DNA of 22,858 bases, taken from Tetmemena sp. SeJ-2015. Taxonomy: Eukaryota; Ciliophora; Spirotrichea; Sporadotrichida; Oxytrichidae. The stretch spans positions 1 to 22,858 of the forward strand of contig JAJKFJ010021200.1 of the NCBI GenBank assembly GCA_027382625.1. Reading direction: 5' to 3'. A model generated the notes under the pieces. The model was not told where the DNA came from. It saw only the letters and a program-made list of their open reading frames with translations, and searched no databases. Shown piece by piece: positions 19,000-22,858 of the stretch. The position numbers were made by a program, and so were the translations under genes. Each line of letters starts with the position of its first letter. Position 1 is the first letter of the stretch.

Positions 19000-20521
19000 A
19001 AATCATAAATTAAGGAATTATCTGATAGCTTATTTCATATCATAAATTTAACTAACAGCCCTTATCAAGAAAAGCAATAAAAATGATGAAACTTAATTTG
19101 AGTAGTCAGAAACTGCTCAAAAATATCAAGGAATCAGAATCCATTAAACTGGTTGCCAGGAAGGGTCCAAAAAAATGTCAAATAATTATAGGCTTAATAT
19201 GGCCGCGGTTCTCCGTAACAACACAAATTAAAATATCATAGCATAATTAATTGGTTAAAGGATGAAGTGGAATATATTAAACAAGGCTTTCTTTTATTTA
19301 TCACTTTTTTACAAACCGGCGATAATCCATTCGTATTTATACCATAATATATTTAAATTAAAAACAATATATATTTAGTAATGGTTTAAAGCAGAGATCT
19401 AACCATAAAATGTTTTATAATTTATTATAGCTCCAATTAGATTATTGAGTTGATAATTGAATTGTAAAAAATACATTGAACTTAATACTTTAAACACCTG
19501 AAAATAATTTTCTTTAATTGTGTATTTTATAGTATTGTCCTTAGATTTTGGGTTATCTCAAAATTGAAACATGCTCACTTATAACATACGGATCTTAAAT
19601 AAAGAGTCGCTAATTTTATAATATGATAATAATTAAAATCTTACCTCTGTATTCTATCTATTAGTTTATTAGATAATGCTTGATAAGCTCTTAGAAAGTC
19701 CTCTTTATTATAAATGATACTAGTGTAAGGATTCATAGAAGTCTAAGTATTGATAATTAAGGGAAGAATAGTCAGGAATAAATATAAAATTTGGCTTAAA
19801 AATGCGCTAAACTTATTTGAAATCCTCACAATAATATCATTAGAATAAAGGTTTACTTAAGTGATTTACTTTTAGGAATATTATTTTTTTACTCTAAGCT
19901 AATAGAATATGCTTCTAAGACTTAAAAGGGCGATTTTATTTTAATTATCGGATGAATCCGATTAGATTATTTGGTTGATAAAAACTAATATTTTATTTTT
20001 TATGAATGGAGACTCAACTGTAATTAACTTATTAACAATGATTTAAGCATTTCAATTTTCATGTTTAAAATTAATAATGGCTGAGTGGGGAATTCAAAAG
20101 TCACTCTCTCTCATTCTAAAGCACCTCTTTAAAAGAATCTAAAGCACAAAAAGTTAAGTTTACCATTGTGCTTAATAACTTAATTATGATATGTTTTTTG
20201 GGTTTAGTTCTATTTAAAGCCATGTTACCTTTAAATTAATAAAGAAATGTGGTTTTAGAGTTGAGATAGTTGACCGAAAAGAGCTCTTAATTATAGTCAA
20301 ACATTATATTTATATATCAAACGTCTTTATATTAATTTGAATTATATAAATAACTAAATATAACTGCCGTCCTGAACTCTAAAGTTCCTAGCTTAATAAA
20401 TAGCAAAGTCTCCACTCAGCAAAATAGTGGCAGTTTACATAATCAATACTGCTCCTGCAATACTAAAGTAACAGTTTGAAATGAGTTTCACCTTTGAAAA
20501 TACAATAAAGAATCAGTATAA
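19000..20521. other. AT-rich, no gene seen
   Basis: No homology, no long run free of stops and no clear repeat. A small GC-richer spot (GGCCGCGGTTCTCCG) occurs at 19200-19214. Confidence 0.4.
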
Positions 20522-21049
20522 TCAGAGCGCTTTTACTTTCCCGCTCATGTAAGATAATCTATAATAGGCTTAAGATGAATTTTAAGGCAAAAGTGCAAGT
20601 AAGCAAGGTAAGGCAGAGAATATAAGATTTATTATACTGAAGAATTTAATGCGTGATAGAGGGTTGACAAAACTTAAATCAAGAGAGATCAACTCTTAAA
20701 AAAGTGATATATATTATTTGGCTGATTAAATATACTTTAAATTAATTTTTAATGGTCGGACAACCAATATGTAGATTTTCGTCAAAACCCTCACTCTTTC
20801 TACCTCTGGTTGCTATTTCTTTTCTTTTTAAGTCTTATTTTTTATTTTTGAGTTGGAGAGTAGAATCCTTTTGAATGTTATAGTTGGTGAAAGTTAGTTT
20901 TGGTCTTAACTATCTCGAATGGCTCTGATATAGTCAAAAGTGTTCAATTGTTTTGAGTATTTCTGGCTTGTTGATGAACTCTCTGAAACTAGCTTGTATC
21001 TTTTGGTTTTGTTGGTTGCCCTCCTTGTCTTGAATCTTGGCCTTGACAT
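20522..21049 (-). CDS. hypothetical Ser/Asn-rich basic protein
   Basis: On the minus strand the frame from TGA 21200-21202 to TGA 20522-20524 is open for about 225 codons, and the first 73 codons from 21127 are free of all standard stops. The first ATG is at 21049. Before it the frame reads a low-complexity NSSNSSNSNN stretch, and after it comes a strongly basic part (SRPRFKTRRATNKTKRYKL) and SESSSTSQKYSKQLNTFDYI. The part beyond 20906 needs TAA/TAG as glutamine (KNKTQKEKKQQPEVERVRV) and fades into less convincing sequence near 20750, so the true end may be earlier. The basic, Ser-rich composition would suit a nucleic-acid-binding or disordered protein, but no domain is recognised. It lies downstream of the arginase-family gene on the same strand. 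Confidence 0.35.
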
Positions 21050-21202
21050 TCTCAATAGTGTTAGCTTGACTTTCCTAAGAGAGTCTTTGTTGTTGCTATT
21101 GCTGCTGTTAGAGCTGTTAGGTTCCACTTTTAAATTTAGAGATATATCAAATTAAAAACGTAATTAATTAAAGAATAGCCAACAAGGACTCAAACAGCTT
21201 CA

Positions 21203-21366
21203 ATTTCAAAGAAAATGATCGACGTTCTGTATTAAATTCTCTTAGTATAATTAATAAAACAAAATAAATTTTATAAAATAAGAGAGCAAGAACCTCAGAT
21301 AAAGAATCGCAAATTTTATTCAGATAGAGTGAGCAATATGAATTAAAAAGTTTGTGTGTTTATTAT
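21203..21366. other. possible 3' remnant of the arginase-family gene
   Basis: On the minus strand about 21193-21228 reads SIIFFEIEAV, which could correspond to the strand bearing the second metal-binding D-x-D of ureohydrolases, with Glu replacing Asp. It is in no continuous frame with the gene and may be coincidence. Confidence 0.15.
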
Positions 21367-22113
21367 TCAAATAATATAATCCGTATTCATCCTATTTTAA
21401 TTTATGAAATTATTAATTTTATAATTCAAGTACTCATCTGTGACCTACTTCTTATATATCTGACTTAAATACTAATGTTGATCGTGATCATGTAATCCAA
21501 TCTTATATAAATTTCTTGAGGTTACTTCTTTAATAAGTAAATTAAGTTGAATGCTTTGGAGATTTAGAGATGATTTTATTAGTGATGGCGAAGTCAAGAT
21601 CTAGAGTGTGATTTACAGAAATGAAGGCATTTTTTGCCTCAGGATTGACTTGTTGAAATGCATCGCTAACTGCCCCAAATAAATCTCTGCTTCCTCCGAT
21701 TATGAAAGCAATGTTTTTTCTCTTTATGCAAGCTCCAACTTTCAGCATTAGTTTATTAAGCAACTCAGATATCTAAGCTTTTGGCTGGCCTTAAGCATTT
21801 TAGATTTAGATGTTTCCATAATCTGAAATCTTAGTCAGATACTATGAGATGTCGTGGTCCCCAAACTCAGGATTTCTCAAAACGCCGATCTTCTTCACAA
21901 ATCTGCGGAAGGAATCTATAATTAGTTAATGGGATTTAATATACCTGGTCCATAGTCTGATCCTCCCCTTTAACCAGTCACTTTCGCCCCATCATCATAT
22001 GGAAATCCAATTATCACTAATTTATCATAAAATCCATCTTCAATCAGATCTCCTAAAAACATAGGCTTAGTCGATATACTCAACTCAGGAATATTCCTCT
22101 CCTTTTTCTCCAT
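21367..22113 (-). pseudogene. arginase/ureohydrolase-family gene, degenerate
   Basis: Starts at ATG 22113 on the minus strand. Exon 1 reads LVIIGFPYDDGAKVTGQRGG and then SDYGP, the family's G-PxDxG/GRxGa--GP opening. A 29-nt GT-AG intron (21916-21944) follows, and exon 2 continues DSFRRFVKKIG. Five TAA/TAG in the next 30 codons are read as glutamine. Then NIAFIIGGSRDLFGAVSDAF matches the GGGHD metal-binding segment, with Arg for the ligand His, and FISVNHTLDLDF replaces the NxDAHxD segment, so two key ligands are missing. Near 21545 the frame shifts by one and resumes with LIKEVTSRNLYKIGLHDHDQ, the next conserved strand, until TGA 21367. The C-terminal third with the D-x-D ligands is absent or unrecognisable. 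Family members are usually about 300 residues. Catalysis is unlikely: this is a pseudogene or a pseudoenzyme. The single shift could also be a sequencing error. Confidence 0.75.
21916..21944 (-). other. 29-nt spliceosomal intron
   Basis: On the minus strand it begins GTATAT and ends ATTATAG, with TTAACTAAT as a branch-point-like sequence. Removing it joins SDYGP to DSFRRFV in frame, exactly where arginase-family proteins are continuous. Left in place it would add TAA, TAG and TGA codons and break the match. Confidence 0.75.
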
Positions 22114-22590
22114 TTAATTTAACAAATTATTATTAATTTATTTAATTTAAAATAAAGTTATTAAAAATTTCCAATTTATTATTATTACTCTATTTTTTAA
22201 GAATTAATTACAACGATTTTAATTAAAATTTAAAAAATAGCAAGAATCTAAAATATTTTTTAAAGAGAAATTTACTTATTATAGATTAGAGATGCTGTTA
22301 GTAATTTTCGATATTTTTAAAAAAAAATTAATAACTTTTAATGTGGGTGAATATGAATAAGTGATAGCTGATTGAATTCAAACAAATACAAGATAATATG
22401 TTGAGAATTTACTGGAAAAGAATTTATTTTCATTAATTACTAATCCTATTAGGGAGACAATCATACTTATTTATGCTTTCTTCCTTATAATTTTTAAGAT
22501 TAGCCTTATTTTTAGTTTGAAAGCATGCATTTTAGTAGCTCTTATCTTAATTTATTAAATAACGAATGGTTTATCTTTTTCGAGAAAATT
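22114..22590. other. AT-rich 5' flank of the arginase-family gene
   Basis: No gene is seen. The first ~200 bases are extremely AT-rich and would contain the promoter, but no motif can be identified. Confidence 0.4.
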
Positions 22591-22858
22591 TTTCTTCAGG
22601 GGTTAAAAAATGAAAAATCTCAGAAAAGACCAGTGTCTTTTAAGAAGCTTTAGTTTTAGCTTTGAAGCTTTTTTTTTAAAAGTTTCTTCCACCCAATTTT
22701 TTCCCAAAAAGTTTAGAAATCTTAAAAATCATGCCCCTATTACTTTTTTTTCCCGTCATTTTACCCCCTAAAACCTTTTAAAAAAAAATGTACCCCTACT
22801 ACTTTCTTGTCTCGCGTCCCGTTTGAGCCCCTCGTAGAAAAAAATCTAAAAAAACTTA
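22591..22858. repeat. homopolymer-run end with a degenerate ~30-bp repeat
   Basis: The motif CCCCTA followed by A/T-rich sequence recurs near 22734, 22764, 22793 and 22827 (CCCCTATTACTTT, CCCCTAAAACCTTT, CCCCTACTACTTT, CCCCTCGTAG), giving a period close to 30. The rest is A/T runs. No gene is present. Confidence 0.45.

Noticed and set aside
20940..21155. 71-codon plus-strand opening, very leucine-rich
   Set aside because: It is the mirror of the Ser/Asn-rich minus-strand frame: the leucine run is the complement of the Asn/Ser repeat.
21545..21580. Short TA-bounded eliminated segment or 16-nt GT-AG intron explaining the arginase frameshift
   Set aside because: The candidate 22- and 31-base TA-bounded segments lack a known end consensus and remove conserved-looking residues. 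The 16-nt intron would delete the metal-site region. A one-base shift fits better.

Overview
The window reads as nuclear DNA of a ciliate. It is AT-rich and gene-poor. Several clearly protein-coding stretches are cut by TAA and TAG but keep making sense if these are read as glutamine. The best cases are an arginase-family gene (five TAA/TAG within about 30 codons, between two family-typical segments) and a kinase-like gene (three TAG after a 130-codon clean opening). The arginase-like gene also carries a 29-nt GT-AG intron, tiny in the way ciliate introns are. TGA is the usual end of these readings, but some TGA codons fall inside convincing coding sequence. So either TGA is also sometimes sense, as in karyorelict or Condylostoma-type codes, or many genes here are decayed. 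The low gene density, transposase remnant, dispersed repeats and broken genes would suit germline-limited (micronuclear) DNA or a repeat-rich karyorelict genome. The species cannot be fixed from the sequence.

Layout. 1-1500: a degenerate array of roughly 20-bp repeats, then a homopolymer-run block. 1561-1872 (-): a remnant that faintly resembles the RNase P protein. 1947-6148 (+): the most gene-like block, with a decayed Tc1/mariner/IS630-type (DD34E) transposase, several anonymous reading frames, a 21-bp tandem repeat that codes a heptapeptide, and a pseudokinase-like gene. 6150-11040: AT-rich with only weak coding candidates. 11045-11311 (+): a GC-richer island with an 89-codon opening. 11640-14860: mostly homopolymer-run sequence. 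15820-16890 (-): two coding candidates, one with an 11-bp direct repeat over its start codon. 14717-17312: two diverged copies of a ~300-bp dispersed repeat. 17320-20520: AT-rich, with a tRNA-like B box. 20522-22113 (-): a Ser/Asn-rich frame and the arginase-family gene. The right end is again degenerate repeat and homopolymer-run sequence.

The genes do not form an evident pathway. The plus-strand cluster next to the transposase may be the decayed cargo of a mobile element, but that is inference. Once TAA and TAG are sense, and perhaps TGA too, random AT-rich sequence also looks open. I therefore relied on homology, on runs free of all three standard stops, and on locally raised GC, and kept confidence low elsewhere.
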